Assembly (NCBI RefSeq): GCF_003344625.1
Contig: NZ_QPKJ02000005.1
Location: 434,001-498,000 of the forward strand
From: Solirubrobacter deserti
GTDB taxonomy: Bacteria > Actinomycetota > Thermoleophilia > Solirubrobacterales > Solirubrobacteraceae
DNA: 64,000 nt
Direction: 5' to 3'
Below, one piece after another: positions 41,961-51,115 of this stretch (position 1 is the stretch's first letter; every line of letters starts with the position of its first letter). A model generated the notes under the pieces. It did no database searches and was not told where the DNA came from. It was given only the letters and a program-made list of their open reading frames with translations. The translations under genes were made by a program, and so were the position numbers.

Positions 41961-42679
41961 GCCTGACCGAGCTACGGCTGTTCGTGCGCGAGCCGGCCGC
42001 GGTCGGCTTCACGCTGCTGCTGCCCGTCCTGCTGCTGTTGCTCAACGCGGGCGGCGACGACGTCGGCCGGCCGAGCGCCGAGTTCGGGGGCGAGATCGGG
42101 CTCGACGTCCTGCAGGCCGGGCTGGTGGTGTTCGTGGTGGCGACGGCGGGCGTGATGGGGCTCGCGGAGTCGCTGGCCAACGAGCGCGAGCGCGGCGTGC
42201 TGCGGCGGTTGTCGCTGGCGCCGATCCGGCCGGCGAACGTGCTGGGCGCGCACGTGATCGTGCAGCTGGCGGTCGCCGCGGCCGGGACGGTGCTGCTGTG
42301 CGGGCTGGCGATCGTCGTGTTCGGCGCGGGGCTGCCGGACGCGCCGCTGCGGGCGGTCGCCCTGATCGTCCTGGCCGCGCTGACGGCGGCGGCCTTGGGC
42401 GGCGCGATCGGTGCGCTGGCGCCGACCACGCGGGTGGCGCAGGCGGCGGCCTCTGCGCTCTACTTCCCGAAGCTGTTCCTGAGCGGCGCGGCGATGCCGC
42501 GCGAGAACCTGCCGGACGCCGCGCGCACAATCGGTGACGTTCTGCCGCTGACCTACGTGGTCGAGGGCCTGCGCGACGCGTGGGCGGGCGCGCCGCCGGC
42601 CGCGTCCTCGGTGCTCGTGCCGGTGGCGGCGCTGCTGGTCGGCGGGCTCATCAGTCTGCGCGCGTTCCGCTGGTCGTAG
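41936..42679 (+). CDS. ABC-2 type permease
   Basis: 247 aa, ATG 41936 with GGGGGAGGGGG upstream, inside the end of the ATPase gene. Six helices include MGLAESLANERERGVLRRL (the coupling segment after helix 2) and YFPKLFLSGAAMPRE. It forms the channel for the ATPase at 41247. The family exports drugs, lipids or polymers; the substrate is unknown. Confidence 0.9.
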   Translation: MARALRALSLTELRLFVREPAAVGFTLLLPVLLLLLNAGGDDVGRPSAEFGGEIGLDVLQAGLVVFVVATAGVMGLAESLANERERGVLRRLSLAPIRPANVLGAHVIVQLAVAAAGTVLLCGLAIVVFGAGLPDAPLRAVALIVLAALTAAALGGAIGALAPTTRVAQAAASALYFPKLFLSGAAMPRENLPDAARTIGDVLPLTYVVEGLRDAWAGAPPAASSVLVPVAALLVGGLISLRAFRWS

Positions 42680-42689
42680 GGTTCGCCTG

Positions 42690-43865
42690 ATGTCCGAGCG
42701 GCGTGAGGAGCTGATCTGGGGCGGGCTGCTCGCCGGCGTGCTGGTCGTGGCGGCGGGCGCCGCGTGGTTCGACGACCACGACCCGGTCACGCTGGCGCTC
42801 GCGTTCGCGTTCCTGGCGTGGCATGCGGCGTTCGTGTGGCTGCGCCGGCTCGGGCTCGTGCACGTACTCGGGCTGATCGCGTTGATGCTCGTGCTGGTCG
42901 GGCGCTCGAACCACTACTTCCTGCTCGTCTACGCGATCTACCCGCAGCTGTTCCTCCGCTTGGGGTGGTGGGCGGTGCCGGGGTGCGGCGCGGTCGCCGC
43001 CGCCACGTTCGCGCTCGCCGATCTCCAGGGGCGCGAGCTGATCATGGGCATCGCGGTGACGACCGGCGTCGCGCTGGTGTTGGCCGTGTCGATCGACGCC
43101 GCCGAGCGCGTCTCGCGCAAGCGCGCCGAGACGATCGCCGAGTTGGAAGCCGCGCGCGCCGAGGTGCACGAGCAGGGCCGGCTGATCGGCGCCCTGGAGG
43201 AGCGCCAGCGCATCGCCCGCGAGCTCCACGACACGCTCACACAGTCGCTGGTGAGCGTCGTCGCCCAGCTGGAGGCGGCCGAGCAGGAGCTCGAAGCCGG
43301 GCGCGTCGACTCGGGCATGGCCCGGCTCGCGCGCGGCCGCGACGCGGCCCGCGCCGGCTTGACCGACGCCCGCCGCGCCGTCCATGCGCTGCGCCCCGAC
43401 CTGCTCGACGCCGGCGACGGGTTGGGCGCCGGCCTGCGGGTGCTGGCCGGCCGCCTGCGCGCCGAGCACGGGCTGGACGTTGCGGTGAAGGTCCGCGGCG
43501 ACGACGCGGGCCTGGGGGCTGCCGTCGAAGAGGCGCTGCTGGGCTGTGCCCGCGAGGCGCTCTCGAACGTCCGCCGCCACGCGGACGCGACCCACGTCGA
43601 GGTCGCGCTCGACATCGGCGCCGCCGAGGCGACGCTGTGCGTGGCCGACGACGGCCGCGGGTTCGACGCGGCCGCCCCGCACGGGTCGCGGGCGCACGAC
43701 CACGGCGCGCTCGCGACGGCCGCCCGCGGCGTCCTCGCCGCCGCCCCGCGGACCGGGTTCGGCCTCACCACGATGCGCGAGCGCGCCGCCACGGTCGGTG
43801 GCCGCGCCGAGATCACGTCCGCGCCCGGCGCGGGCACGCGCGTCCAGGTCACGGTGCCGCTGTGA
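42690..43865 (+). CDS. Sensor histidine kinase (NarL/DesK type)
   Basis: 391 aa. About five N-terminal membrane helices form the sensor (1-135). They lead to a HisKA_3 domain with phospho-acceptor His180 in ARELHDTLTQSL and an HATPase domain (EALSNVRRHADATHVEV, VADDGRGFD, GFGLTTMRERA). The short external loops suggest sensing within the membrane, as in DesK-like or cell-envelope-stress kinases. It forms a pair with 43862-44473 and an operon with the ABC exporter. Confidence 0.92.
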   Translation: MSERREELIWGGLLAGVLVVAAGAAWFDDHDPVTLALAFAFLAWHAAFVWLRRLGLVHVLGLIALMLVLVGRSNHYFLLVYAIYPQLFLRLGWWAVPGCGAVAAATFALADLQGRELIMGIAVTTGVALVLAVSIDAAERVSRKRAETIAELEAARAEVHEQGRLIGALEERQRIARELHDTLTQSLVSVVAQLEAAEQELEAGRVDSGMARLARGRDAARAGLTDARRAVHALRPDLLDAGDGLGAGLRVLAGRLRAEHGLDVAVKVRGDDAGLGAAVEEALLGCAREALSNVRRHADATHVEVALDIGAAEATLCVADDGRGFDAAAPHGSRAHDHGALATAARGVLAAAPRTGFGLTTMRERAATVGGRAEITSAPGAGTRVQVTVPL

Positions 43866-44473
43866 GCGTGCGGGTCCTGCTCGTGGACGACCATCCCGTC
43901 GTGCGCGACGGCCTTCGGGCCGTGCTCGAGGGCGCGGGGTTCGTCGTGGCGGGCGAGGCCGAGGACGGGCGTCGCGCGCTGGCCGTGTACCCGTCGGCGA
44001 ACCCCGACGTGGTGCTGATGGACCTGCGGATGCCGGTCATGGACGGCGTCACCGCGACCACGAAGCTGCGCGAGCTCGACCCCGCCGCGCGTGTGCTCGT
44101 GCTCACCACCTACGACCGCGACGGCGACATCGCGCGCGCCATGCAGGCCGGCGCGAGCGGCTACCTCCTCAAAGACGCACCGCGCGATGAGCTGCATCGC
44201 GCGGTGCGGGCCGCGGCCCGCGGCGAGGTCGTGCTCGCCCCCGCCGTCGCCGCGCGGGTCTGGCGCGGCGACGGCGAGGAGCTGTCCGCCCGGGAGCGGG
44301 AGGTGCTGCAGCTGGTGGCGAAGGGCTGCACCAACCGCGAGGTCGGCGAGCGCCTGCACGTGAGCGCGGCCACCGTCAAGACGCACCTGCTCAACGTCTA
44401 CGCCAAGCTCGGCGTCGACGATCGCACGGCGGCGGTGGTGACCGCGCTCGAGCGCGGGCTCATCGAGCTGTAG
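43862..44473 (+). CDS. NarL-family response regulator
   Basis: 203 aa, GTG 43862 (GTGA overlap). Receiver domain: LLVDDHPVVRDG, phospho-acceptor Asp54 in VLMDLRMPVMDG, and the conserved Lys in GYLLKDAP. LuxR DNA-binding domain: LSAREREVLQLVAKGCTNREVGE, then SAATVKTHLLNVYAKLGV. It is likely to activate the preceding exporter genes. Confidence 0.94.
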   Translation: MSVRVLLVDDHPVVRDGLRAVLEGAGFVVAGEAEDGRRALAVYPSANPDVVLMDLRMPVMDGVTATTKLRELDPAARVLVLTTYDRDGDIARAMQAGASGYLLKDAPRDELHRAVRAAARGEVVLAPAVAARVWRGDGEELSAREREVLQLVAKGCTNREVGERLHVSAATVKTHLLNVYAKLGVDDRTAAVVTALERGLIEL

Positions 44474-46598
44474 CCAGGCGCTCACCCTCGATGTCGAGGT
44501 CGGGGACGAGGCGCTCGACGCGCTTGGGCATCCACCACGCGCGGCGGCCGAGCAGCGCCATCACGGCCGGTACCAGCGTGAGCCGGACCAGGAACGCGTC
44601 GGCGAGGATGCCGAAGGCCAGGGCGAGGCCGATCGACTTGATGATCGGGTCCGGCGAGAGGATGTAGGCGCCGAAGACGACCATCATGATCGTGGCCGCT
44701 GCGGTGACGACGCGGCCGCTGTCGACGTAGCCCTTGACGACGGCGGCCTTCGCGTCGCGGCTGTGGACGAAGCGCTCGCGCATCCGCGAGACCAGGAACA
44801 CCTCGTAGTCCATCGCGAGCCCGAACAGGATGCCGATCAGCAGGATCGGCAGGAACGAGACGATCGGGCCGGCCGAGGCGACGTCGAAGAGCCCGTTCAG
44901 GTTGCCGTCCTGGAAGATCCAGACCGTCACGCCCAGCGAGGCGGCGATCGAGAGCAGGAACCCGGCCGCGGCCTTCAGCGGCACCAGGACGCTGCGGAAC
45001 ACGACCATGAGCAGCAGCAGGGCGAGGCCCACGACGACGCCGACGTAGAGCGGCAGCGCCTCGTTCAGGCGGTCGGCCGTGTCGATGTTGACCGCGGTCT
45101 GGCCGGTCACGTACGCGCTCAGATGCGCGGACTTCGGGAGCTGCTCGGCCTCGGTGCGCAGGGCCGTGACGAGGTCCTTAGTTTCCTGGGTCGCGGGTCC
45201 GGTCTCAGGCGTGACCTGGACGATCCACAGGTCGCCGGCCTCGTTGGGCATGGCGGGGGAGACGGCGGCGACGCCCGGGAAGTCCTCCAGGGTGGAAGCC
45301 ACCTGCTTGCCGAAGGCCTCCTGCTCGGAGCGGGCCACCTCGGGCGCGTCCACGACGACGGTGAGCGTGCCGTTGAAGCCGGGGCCGAAGCCCGCGGTCA
45401 GCAGGTCGTACGAGCGGCGCTCGGTGGAGCTCGTGGGCTCGGAGGAGCCATCCGGCAGGCCGAGCTCCATGTGCGCGGCGGGTACGGCGGCGACGCCGAG
45501 CAGCGCCAGCCCGACGAGCAGCACGGCACCCGGGCGACGCACCACGAAGCTCACCCAGCGGGCGCTGAGCGGGGAGCGCTTGCGTCCCGAGCGGCCGGCG
45601 AGCAAGCGGTTCGGCTTGGCCAGGCGCGCGCCGGCGAAGCCCAACAGCGCGGGCAGCAGCGTGAGCGCGACGAGGACCGCGATGGCGACGGTGCCGGCCG
45701 CGGCCAGACCCATCACGGAGAGGAACGGGATGTTCACGACGCACAGGCCGACGAGCGCGATGATCACGGTCAGGCCGGCGAACACGACCGCGCTGCCGGC
45801 GGTGCCGCTCGCGTGGGCGACGGACTCACGCGGTTCCATGCCGTCGCCCAGGTTCTGCTTGTGCCGGGCGAGGATGAACAGCGCGTAGTCGATACCGACC
45901 GCGAGCCCGAGCATCGTGGCGAGCACCGGCGCGGTCTCGCTCAGGTCGATCACGCTCGACAGGCCGGTGAGGCCCGCGAGCCCGATCGACACGCCGAGCA
46001 TGGCGGTGAGCAGCGGCATGCCGGCGGCCAGCAGCGACGCCATCGTGATCGCGAGCACGAAGAAGGCGACGATCATGCCGAGCGACTCGGAGCCGTGCGC
46101 GGCCTCCTCGGCGGCGATCCCGCCCGAGAACTCGACCTGGAGCCCGGCGGCCTCACCTGTGTGCGCGACGTCGGCGAGCTGCTCGCGCGCCTCGTCGGAG
46201 ATCTCCGAGGACGGGGTGGGATAGATGACGTCGGCGTAGCCGATCGTCCCGTCCTTGCTCAACACCGGGTCCGAGACACCGCTCACCTCGGCGGCGCCCT
46301 TCGCCTCCCCGAGCGTCGCGTCCATGGCGGCGGCGTTCTCGCCGCCGGAGAGCGTCTGGCCCTCGGGCGCGGCGAACACGACGCGCGCGAACGAGCCGCT
46401 CGCGGCCGGGTAGCGCTCCTCCAGCAGCTCCTGCGCCTGCTGGGACTCGGTGCCCGGAACTTCGAACTTGTTGGACTTCGTGCCGCCGAACGCGGCCGCG
46501 ATGCCGCCGACGGTGATCAGGATCGCGAGCCAGAGCGCGAGCACGGCGCGGCGGTGGTCATACGCCCAGCGGCCGAGCCGGTAGAGGAAGGTAGCCAT
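44460..46598 (-). CDS. MMPL-family transporter
   Basis: 712 aa from ATG 46598. This is an RND-superfamily protein with two membrane clusters and two large outside loops. The proton-relay segments GLAVGIDYALFILARHKQ and GLAMDYEVFLVSRMRERF are diagnostic of MmpL proteins. It exports lipids or hydrophobic compounds by proton motive force. The upstream region (46599-46738) holds a repeated CAGGG-type motif and an inverted repeat. It overlaps the convergent response regulator by 14 bases. Confidence 0.92.
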   Translation of the reverse strand: MATFLYRLGRWAYDHRRAVLALWLAILITVGGIAAAFGGTKSNKFEVPGTESQQAQELLEERYPAASGSFARVVFAAPEGQTLSGGENAAAMDATLGEAKGAAEVSGVSDPVLSKDGTIGYADVIYPTPSSEISDEAREQLADVAHTGEAAGLQVEFSGGIAAEEAAHGSESLGMIVAFFVLAITMASLLAAGMPLLTAMLGVSIGLAGLTGLSSVIDLSETAPVLATMLGLAVGIDYALFILARHKQNLGDGMEPRESVAHASGTAGSAVVFAGLTVIIALVGLCVVNIPFLSVMGLAAAGTVAIAVLVALTLLPALLGFAGARLAKPNRLLAGRSGRKRSPLSARWVSFVVRRPGAVLLVGLALLGVAAVPAAHMELGLPDGSSEPTSSTERRSYDLLTAGFGPGFNGTLTVVVDAPEVARSEQEAFGKQVASTLEDFPGVAAVSPAMPNEAGDLWIVQVTPETGPATQETKDLVTALRTEAEQLPKSAHLSAYVTGQTAVNIDTADRLNEALPLYVGVVVGLALLLLMVVFRSVLVPLKAAAGFLLSIAASLGVTVWIFQDGNLNGLFDVASAGPIVSFLPILLIGILFGLAMDYEVFLVSRMRERFVHSRDAKAAVVKGYVDSGRVVTAAATIMMVVFGAYILSPDPIIKSIGLALAFGILADAFLVRLTLVPAVMALLGRRAWWMPKRVERLVPDLDIEGERLATAR

Positions 46599-46663
46599 GG
46601 CACGGAGCGTCCTCGGGCGCGGGCGCCGCGACTTCAGGGCAGGACCCCGATCTCGCACCCTTA

Positions 46664-46683
46664 GGGACCCGGATCAGGGTCCC
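46664..46683. promoter_or_regulatory. Inverted repeat in the MMPL / 46739 divergent promoter
   Basis: GGGACCC-GGATCA-GGGTCCC (7-base perfect arms) overlaps two direct repeats of ATCAGGG (46673-46679 and 46686-46692). It lies between divergent genes and is a good operator candidate. Confidence 0.4.
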
Positions 46684-46738
46684 GAATCAGGGCAGCGCCC
46701 CGATGAGCCACGGGTGCCTTCACGGGAGCGTGTGCGCC

Positions 46739-46981
46739 ATGCCCCGCTTCCTGCTCCACCACCGCCATGAGCCGCACGAGTGCGGCGTGGCGTTCGCCGC
46801 CTTCCGGGGACACGCGAGCCCGCTCCGCCACCGCGCGGCGCTGGCCTCGTGTGCGTTCGGCGGGCACGCGATCTGGTGGACGGTGCAGGCGGACGGTCCC
46901 GAACACGCGCTCGGGCTCCTCCCGTACTTCCTCGCCGAGCGCGCCACTGCGATCCGAGTCGACGAGGTCGACATCCCATGA
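46739..46981 (+). CDS. Small conserved hypothetical protein
   Basis: 80 aa, ATG 46739. The sequence (PRFLLHHRHEPHECGVAFAA, then CAFGGHAIWWTVQAD) resembles a short actinobacterial family that I recall without a function. It is Cys/His-rich with no signal peptide or helix. It overlaps the PAP2 gene by four bases, so the two are translated together. Confidence 0.7.
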   Translation: MPRFLLHHRHEPHECGVAFAAFRGHASPLRHRAALASCAFGGHAIWWTVQADGPEHALGLLPYFLAERATAIRVDEVDIP

Positions 46982-47673
46982 CTCCCTCTTTCGTCCGCCG
47001 CCGCGGCGTCCGCGAACTGATGCTCTTCGGCGCCGCGTATCTGCTCTACAACGCCGGCCGCGGCGTCACCAGCGGCCAGATGGACCTCGCGCAGAGCAAC
47101 GCGCAGTGGGTCGTCGGCGCGCAGGGCGGCGTCGGCTTCGAGCACGGCGTGCAGGACGCGCTCGGCGGCGCGCTGCTCAGCCACGTGTATCTCGCGGCCC
47201 AGATCGTCGTGCTGCCGCTCGTCCTGCTGTCGATGTACCGGTGGGCGCCGCGCCTGTACCCCCGGCTCCGTAACACGGTGATCGCCACCTGGATGCTCTC
47301 GCTACCGGTCTACGCGCTGTTCCCCGTGGCGCCGCCGCGGCTGGCCGAGGTCGGCATGACGGACTTCGTGAGCGAGACGTCCGCCGTGACGCTCGCGGGG
47401 CACTCGACGTGGTTCTACAACCCGATCGCGGCGGTCCCGTCGCTGCACTGCGGGTTCGCGCTGGCGTTGAGCGTGGCCGTCGCGATGGTCGTGCGGCGGC
47501 GCTGGCTGAAGGCGCTGGCGCTGAGCTGGGCGCCGCTGGTCGCGCTGTCGACGGTCGCGACCGCCAACCACTACGTGTTCGACGTGGCGGCCGGCGTGGC
47601 GATCACCCTGCTGGGCTACCTCGTGGTGACCTGGCGACCGCGCCCCGCGCTGCGGACGGCGGTGGCGGCATGA
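46978..47673 (+). CDS. PAP2-superfamily membrane enzyme
   Basis: 231 aa with six helices. Motifs are AVPSLHCGFAL (active-site His) and ANHYVFDVAAG. This spacing fits the inositol-phosphotransferase or phosphatase branch (Aur1/Ipt1-like PAP2). In actinobacteria these act on lipid phosphates or polyprenyl-phosphate intermediates outside the membrane. It lies between an 80-aa protein and a response regulator, with four-base overlaps on both sides. Confidence 0.88.
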   Translation: MTPSFVRRRGVRELMLFGAAYLLYNAGRGVTSGQMDLAQSNAQWVVGAQGGVGFEHGVQDALGGALLSHVYLAAQIVVLPLVLLSMYRWAPRLYPRLRNTVIATWMLSLPVYALFPVAPPRLAEVGMTDFVSETSAVTLAGHSTWFYNPIAAVPSLHCGFALALSVAVAMVVRRRWLKALALSWAPLVALSTVATANHYVFDVAAGVAITLLGYLVVTWRPRPALRTAVAA

Positions 47674-48194
47674 TCCGCGTCGCGATCCTCGACGCCCACC
47701 CCGCGACCCGCGCGGGGCTGGAGGCGATCCTGCGCGCGGCGCCCGGTGTCGTGCCGGTCGGCGCGGCGGAGCACCGGCGCGCGCTCCTCCCGTTGCTCTA
47801 TCGCGCCGACCCCGACGTCGTCGTGGTGGACGACGTGCGCGCGTGCCTGACGGTGCGGTCGGCGCGTGTGGTCGTGCACGCGACCGGCGTCGACGTCGTG
47901 CGCGCGACGTTCGCGGGCGCGGCGGCGCTCGTCGACAAGGCCGCGCCCGCGCACGAGCTGCTCGCGGCCGTGCGGGGCGAGCGGCCGTTGCCGCCGATCA
48001 CGCCGGGCGCGCAGCGTCGTGCGGCCGAGGCGTTGAGCCGCACCGACCGCGCGATCCTCGCGATGCGGCTGGCGGGCACGAGCGACCACGACATCGCCGG
48101 CGTCGTCGGGCTCTCACGCGAGGCGCTCGCCGGCCGCTGCGCCGCCATCACGGTCGGCGCGCTCGATGCCCCGCGCGAGCTCCACGCGGGATGA
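47670..48194 (+). CDS. Atypical response regulator
   Basis: 174 aa, ATG 47670. The receiver is degenerate at the first acidic pair (ILDAH instead of VDDH) but keeps the phospho-acceptor region (VVVVDDVRACL) and a Lys (ALVDKAAPAHEL). The C-terminal helix-turn-helix (LSRTDRAILAMRLAGTSDHD, then GLSREALAGRCAAI) resembles LuxR domains. It is shorter than usual because of reduced linkers. No kinase is adjacent. It may be controlled by ligand or protein binding rather than phosphate. Confidence 0.75.
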   Translation: MIRVAILDAHPATRAGLEAILRAAPGVVPVGAAEHRRALLPLLYRADPDVVVVDDVRACLTVRSARVVVHATGVDVVRATFAGAAALVDKAAPAHELLAAVRGERPLPPITPGAQRRAAEALSRTDRAILAMRLAGTSDHDIAGVVGLSREALAGRCAAITVGALDAPRELHAG

Positions 48195-48207
48195 CACGCC
48201 GGCCGAC

Positions 48208-49053
48208 CTACTGGATCAGCTCGGTCCTGAGCTCGTGCGACTCGTCGTCCAGACGCGCCTCGTACCAGATGCGGTGCGCCCCGTCCGGCAGCGGCAGCAC
48301 CTCGAGGTAGCGGACGTCCGCGAGCGGCTCGCCCGAGGCTTCGAAGCGGTTGCCGTCGCGGCGCGTCACGCCGGTGCGCTCGAACCAGTTCTCCTGTGCG
48401 GACGCGCGCGCGTCGTACGCCGCGCGGCCGTCCGGCAGGATCGTGGTCAGCCGCGCGCCGCGTTCCGTCCAGGTGCCGGGCCGGCCCTCGAGCACGGTGC
48501 CGTGCCACGTCCACGACCAGCCGTCGGTGCTGGTGGCGTAGGCCGTGTTCATGCGGTCCTCCTCGCCCGGGACGTCGAGCAGGTGGCAGCAGATCCACGC
48601 CTCCCAGCCGCCCGCGGAACGCCGGATGATCGGGTCCTTGACCGCGGTGTGGTCGTCACCGGCGAACGCGACGGAGAGCTCCGCCTCGCTCAACGCGTCG
48701 AGCGTCGGGGCCTCAGCGACCGCGATGTACCAGTGCTTGGTGTTCGGGGTCGCGCAGCTCACCCACAGCCGCCAGCCGACTTCGGTCCGCACCAGCGCGG
48801 GCCGCTCGGTCCACGCCGCTCCGAAGTGCTGCTGCGGCAGCACGAGCACGGTCTCGTAGTGCTCGCCGTCGTGGGAGACCGCGATCACGGTCTCGTCCGT
48901 GGTGTCCGGCCCGTTGCGCACGCGGTAGCCGAGGACGATCGTGTCGCCGTCGAGCACGGCGGACGGCGCGCCGGTCCAGAACTGCGGGCCACGACCGGGC
49001 GCGGGCGCGACGACCACGGGGGTCGCCGCGCCCGGCAGCGGAAAGTCGGTCAT
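48208..49053 (-). CDS. Glycosyl-hydrolase-like five-bladed propeller protein
   Basis: 281 aa, ATG 49053. Repeating beta-propeller strands are visible (FWTGAPSAVLDGDTIVLGYRV, RPALVRTEVGWRLWVSCAT, VKDPIIRRSAGGWEAWICCH), as in GH43, GH32 and GH130 proteins. An acidic residue in VKDPII is a candidate catalytic Asp. There is no signal peptide, so it would be cytosolic. The substrate is unknown, and it might be a non-catalytic sugar binder. Confidence 0.65.
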   Translation of the reverse strand: MTDFPLPGAATPVVVAPAPGRGPQFWTGAPSAVLDGDTIVLGYRVRNGPDTTDETVIAVSHDGEHYETVLVLPQQHFGAAWTERPALVRTEVGWRLWVSCATPNTKHWYIAVAEAPTLDALSEAELSVAFAGDDHTAVKDPIIRRSAGGWEAWICCHLLDVPGEEDRMNTAYATSTDGWSWTWHGTVLEGRPGTWTERGARLTTILPDGRAAYDARASAQENWFERTGVTRRDGNRFEASGEPLADVRYLEVLPLPDGAHRIWYEARLDDESHELRTELIQ

Positions 49054-49059
49054 GCCCGC

Positions 49060-49065
49060 AACCTA
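49060..49065 (-). promoter_or_regulatory. -10 element of a leaderless transcript
   Basis: On the minus strand TAGGTT (49065-49060) is followed by 6 bases and ATG 49053. It overlaps the right arm of the hairpin at 49062-49094. Confidence 0.4.
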
Positions 49066-49094
49066 AGGGGTCAGACCTCCTAGGTGCCCTTAGG
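49062..49094 (-). terminator. Inverted repeat at the end of the ClpC-like gene
   Basis: CCTAAGGG (49062-49069) and CCCTTAGG (49087-49094), a perfect 8-base stem with a 17-base loop. The stop codon of the ClpC-like gene (49090-49092) is inside the right arm. It is a probable terminator between two genes reading leftward, overlapping the next promoter. Confidence 0.45.
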
Positions 49095-51108
49095 CCGTCG
49101 TGAAGGCGTGCGCCGGCTCGACGATCAGCGACCCGTCCTCGGTGACGTGGACGCGGTCGCCGTCGGCGATCTCGCCGGCGAGGATCGCGCGCGTCAGCGC
49201 CTTCTCCAGCGTGCGCCGGATGTGGCGCTGCAGCGGGCGGGCGCCGTAGGCCTCGTCGAATCCCTCCTGCGCCAGCCGGGCGACGTAGGCGTCGGCGACG
49301 TCGAGGTTGATGTCGCGCTCGGTCGCGAGCCGGTCGCCGACCCGCTCGACCATCTGTGCCGCGATCCGCTCGACCTGCTCGGCGCTCAGCGCGTCGAAGG
49401 TCACGATCTCGTCGATGCGGTTGATGAACTCGGGTAGGAAGGCGGCCTTGGCGGCCTCCTCCATGCGCGCGGCCTCGGCCTTCGGCGCGCTCGCGGTGAA
49501 GCCGATTCCGCGCTTGGCCTGCCCCGCGCCGAGGTTCGACGTCATCACGATCACCGCGTTGTTGAAGTCCACCGTGCGGCCCTCGCCGTCGGTCAGGCGG
49601 CCGTCGTCCATCACCTGCAGGAGCACGTTCCAGACCTCCGGGTGCGCCTTCTCGATCTCGTCGAGCAGGATCACCGAGTACGGGCGCCGGCGCACGGGCT
49701 CGGTCAGCTGGCCGCCGTCGCCGTACCCGACGTAGCCGGGAGGCGAGCCGATCAGCCGCGCGACCGTGTGCGGCTCGCGGAACTCGCTCATGTCGATCCG
49801 GACGAGCGCCTTCTCGGTGGCGAACAGCCGCTCCGCCAGGGCCTTGACCAATTCGGTCTTGCCGACGCCGGTGGGGCCGAGGAACAGGAAGCTGCCGAGC
49901 GGACGGTCGCCCTCGGAGAGGCCGACGCGGGCGCGGCGGATCGTGTCCGCCACCACCTCGACGGCCGCGTCCTGGCCGATCACGCGCTCGTGCAGGTCGT
50001 CCTCGAGGTCGTTGAGCCGCTCGAGCTCGCCCTCGACGAGCTCGCCGACCGGGATGCCGGTGCGGTCCGCGACCACCGCGGCAATCTGGGTCTCGCCGAC
50101 GACCACGGGGCCATCGGCGCCCTGGCGGCGCTTGAGCTCGGCCGCGCGCTCGTAGTCCTCGCGCGTGACGGCGTCCGCGATCTCGGCGCTCAGGTCCTTG
50201 GCGCCCGTCAGCCGCAGCCGCGCCGCGGCCTGGTCGACGAGGTCGATCGCCTTGTCGGGCAGGTGGTACTCGGTGATGTAGCGATCGCTCAGCCGGGCGG
50301 CAGCCTCGAGCGCCGCGTCGTCGATCATGACGGCGTGGTGCTTCTCGTACGCGCCGCGCAGGCCGCGCAGGATCGTCACGGTGTCGTCGACCGACGGCTC
50401 CTCGACAGTCACCGCGGAGAAGCGGCGGGCGAGGGCGGAGTCGCGCTCGATCTTGCGGTACTCGGCGAGCGTGGTCGCGCCGATCACGCGCAGCTCACCG
50501 CGCGCGAGCAGCGGCTTGAGGATGTTGGCCGCGTCCATGCCGCCCTCGGCGTTGCCGGCGCCGAGCACGGTGTGCAGCTCGTCGATGAACAGGATCGTGT
50601 TGCCGCCGGAGGCGTCCTCGAGCGCCTTCTTCAGGCGCTGCTCGAACTGGCCGCGGAACTGCGCGCCGGCGACCATGCCGGACAGGTCGAGCGCGACCAG
50701 GCGCGTCCCGTGCAGCACCTCGGGGACGGTCTGCTCGTGGATGCGCAGCGCCAGGCCCTCGGCGATGGCGGTCTTGCCGACGCCGGCCTCGCCGATCAGG
50801 ACGGCGTTGTTCTTGCGCCGGCGGGAGAGGATCTCGATCGTCTGGGCGATCTCGTCGTCGCGACCGATGACCGGGTCGATGCGGCCCGCCTTGGCGGCGG
50901 CGGTGAGATCGCGCCCGAATTCGCCGAGGGCGCTCTTGGGCGCGCGCTCGGGGTCGGCGGGCTTGCGCTCGCGCAGGTCGGTCGCGCACGTTTCACACAG
51001 CACCGCGGTCCGCCGCTGAGGGCCGGCCGCGAACACCATGCGCACCGTACCCGGCCGCTCGCCGCAGACGGCGCACAGCGTGGGAGTGGTGTCAAAAATC
51101 TCAGTCAC
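49090..51108 (-). CDS. ClpC/ClpE-like AAA+ unfoldase with N-terminal zinc finger
   Basis: 672 aa, GTG 51108. A four-cysteine zinc finger (Cys12, 15, 38, 41) replaces the usual Clp N-domain, as in ClpE. AAA module 1 has GEAGVGKT (106-113) and LFIDELHTVLGAG. A short middle region follows, then AAA module 2 with GPTGVGKTELVKAL and VILLDEIEKAHPEVWN. The C terminus has FINRIDEIVTFDAL and YGARPLQRHIRRTLEKAL. It unfolds proteins for degradation by ClpP or for refolding. It seems to be transcribed from a leaderless promoter facing the persulfide dioxygenase gene. Confidence 0.9.
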   Translation of the reverse strand: MTEIFDTTPTLCAVCGERPGTVRMVFAAGPQRRTAVLCETCATDLRERKPADPERAPKSALGEFGRDLTAAAKAGRIDPVIGRDDEIAQTIEILSRRRKNNAVLIGEAGVGKTAIAEGLALRIHEQTVPEVLHGTRLVALDLSGMVAGAQFRGQFEQRLKKALEDASGGNTILFIDELHTVLGAGNAEGGMDAANILKPLLARGELRVIGATTLAEYRKIERDSALARRFSAVTVEEPSVDDTVTILRGLRGAYEKHHAVMIDDAALEAAARLSDRYITEYHLPDKAIDLVDQAAARLRLTGAKDLSAEIADAVTREDYERAAELKRRQGADGPVVVGETQIAAVVADRTGIPVGELVEGELERLNDLEDDLHERVIGQDAAVEVVADTIRRARVGLSEGDRPLGSFLFLGPTGVGKTELVKALAERLFATEKALVRIDMSEFREPHTVARLIGSPPGYVGYGDGGQLTEPVRRRPYSVILLDEIEKAHPEVWNVLLQVMDDGRLTDGEGRTVDFNNAVIVMTSNLGAGQAKRGIGFTASAPKAEAARMEEAAKAAFLPEFINRIDEIVTFDALSAEQVERIAAQMVERVGDRLATERDINLDVADAYVARLAQEGFDEAYGARPLQRHIRRTLEKALTRAILAGEIADGDRVHVTEDGSLIVEPAHAFTTA

Positions 51109-51115
51109 GCAGACT

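Noticed and set aside
44763..46664. 633-codon plus-strand frame opposite the MMPL gene
   Set aside because: Gly/Arg/His/Asp-rich antisense frame with no domain. MMPL motifs are clear on the minus strand.
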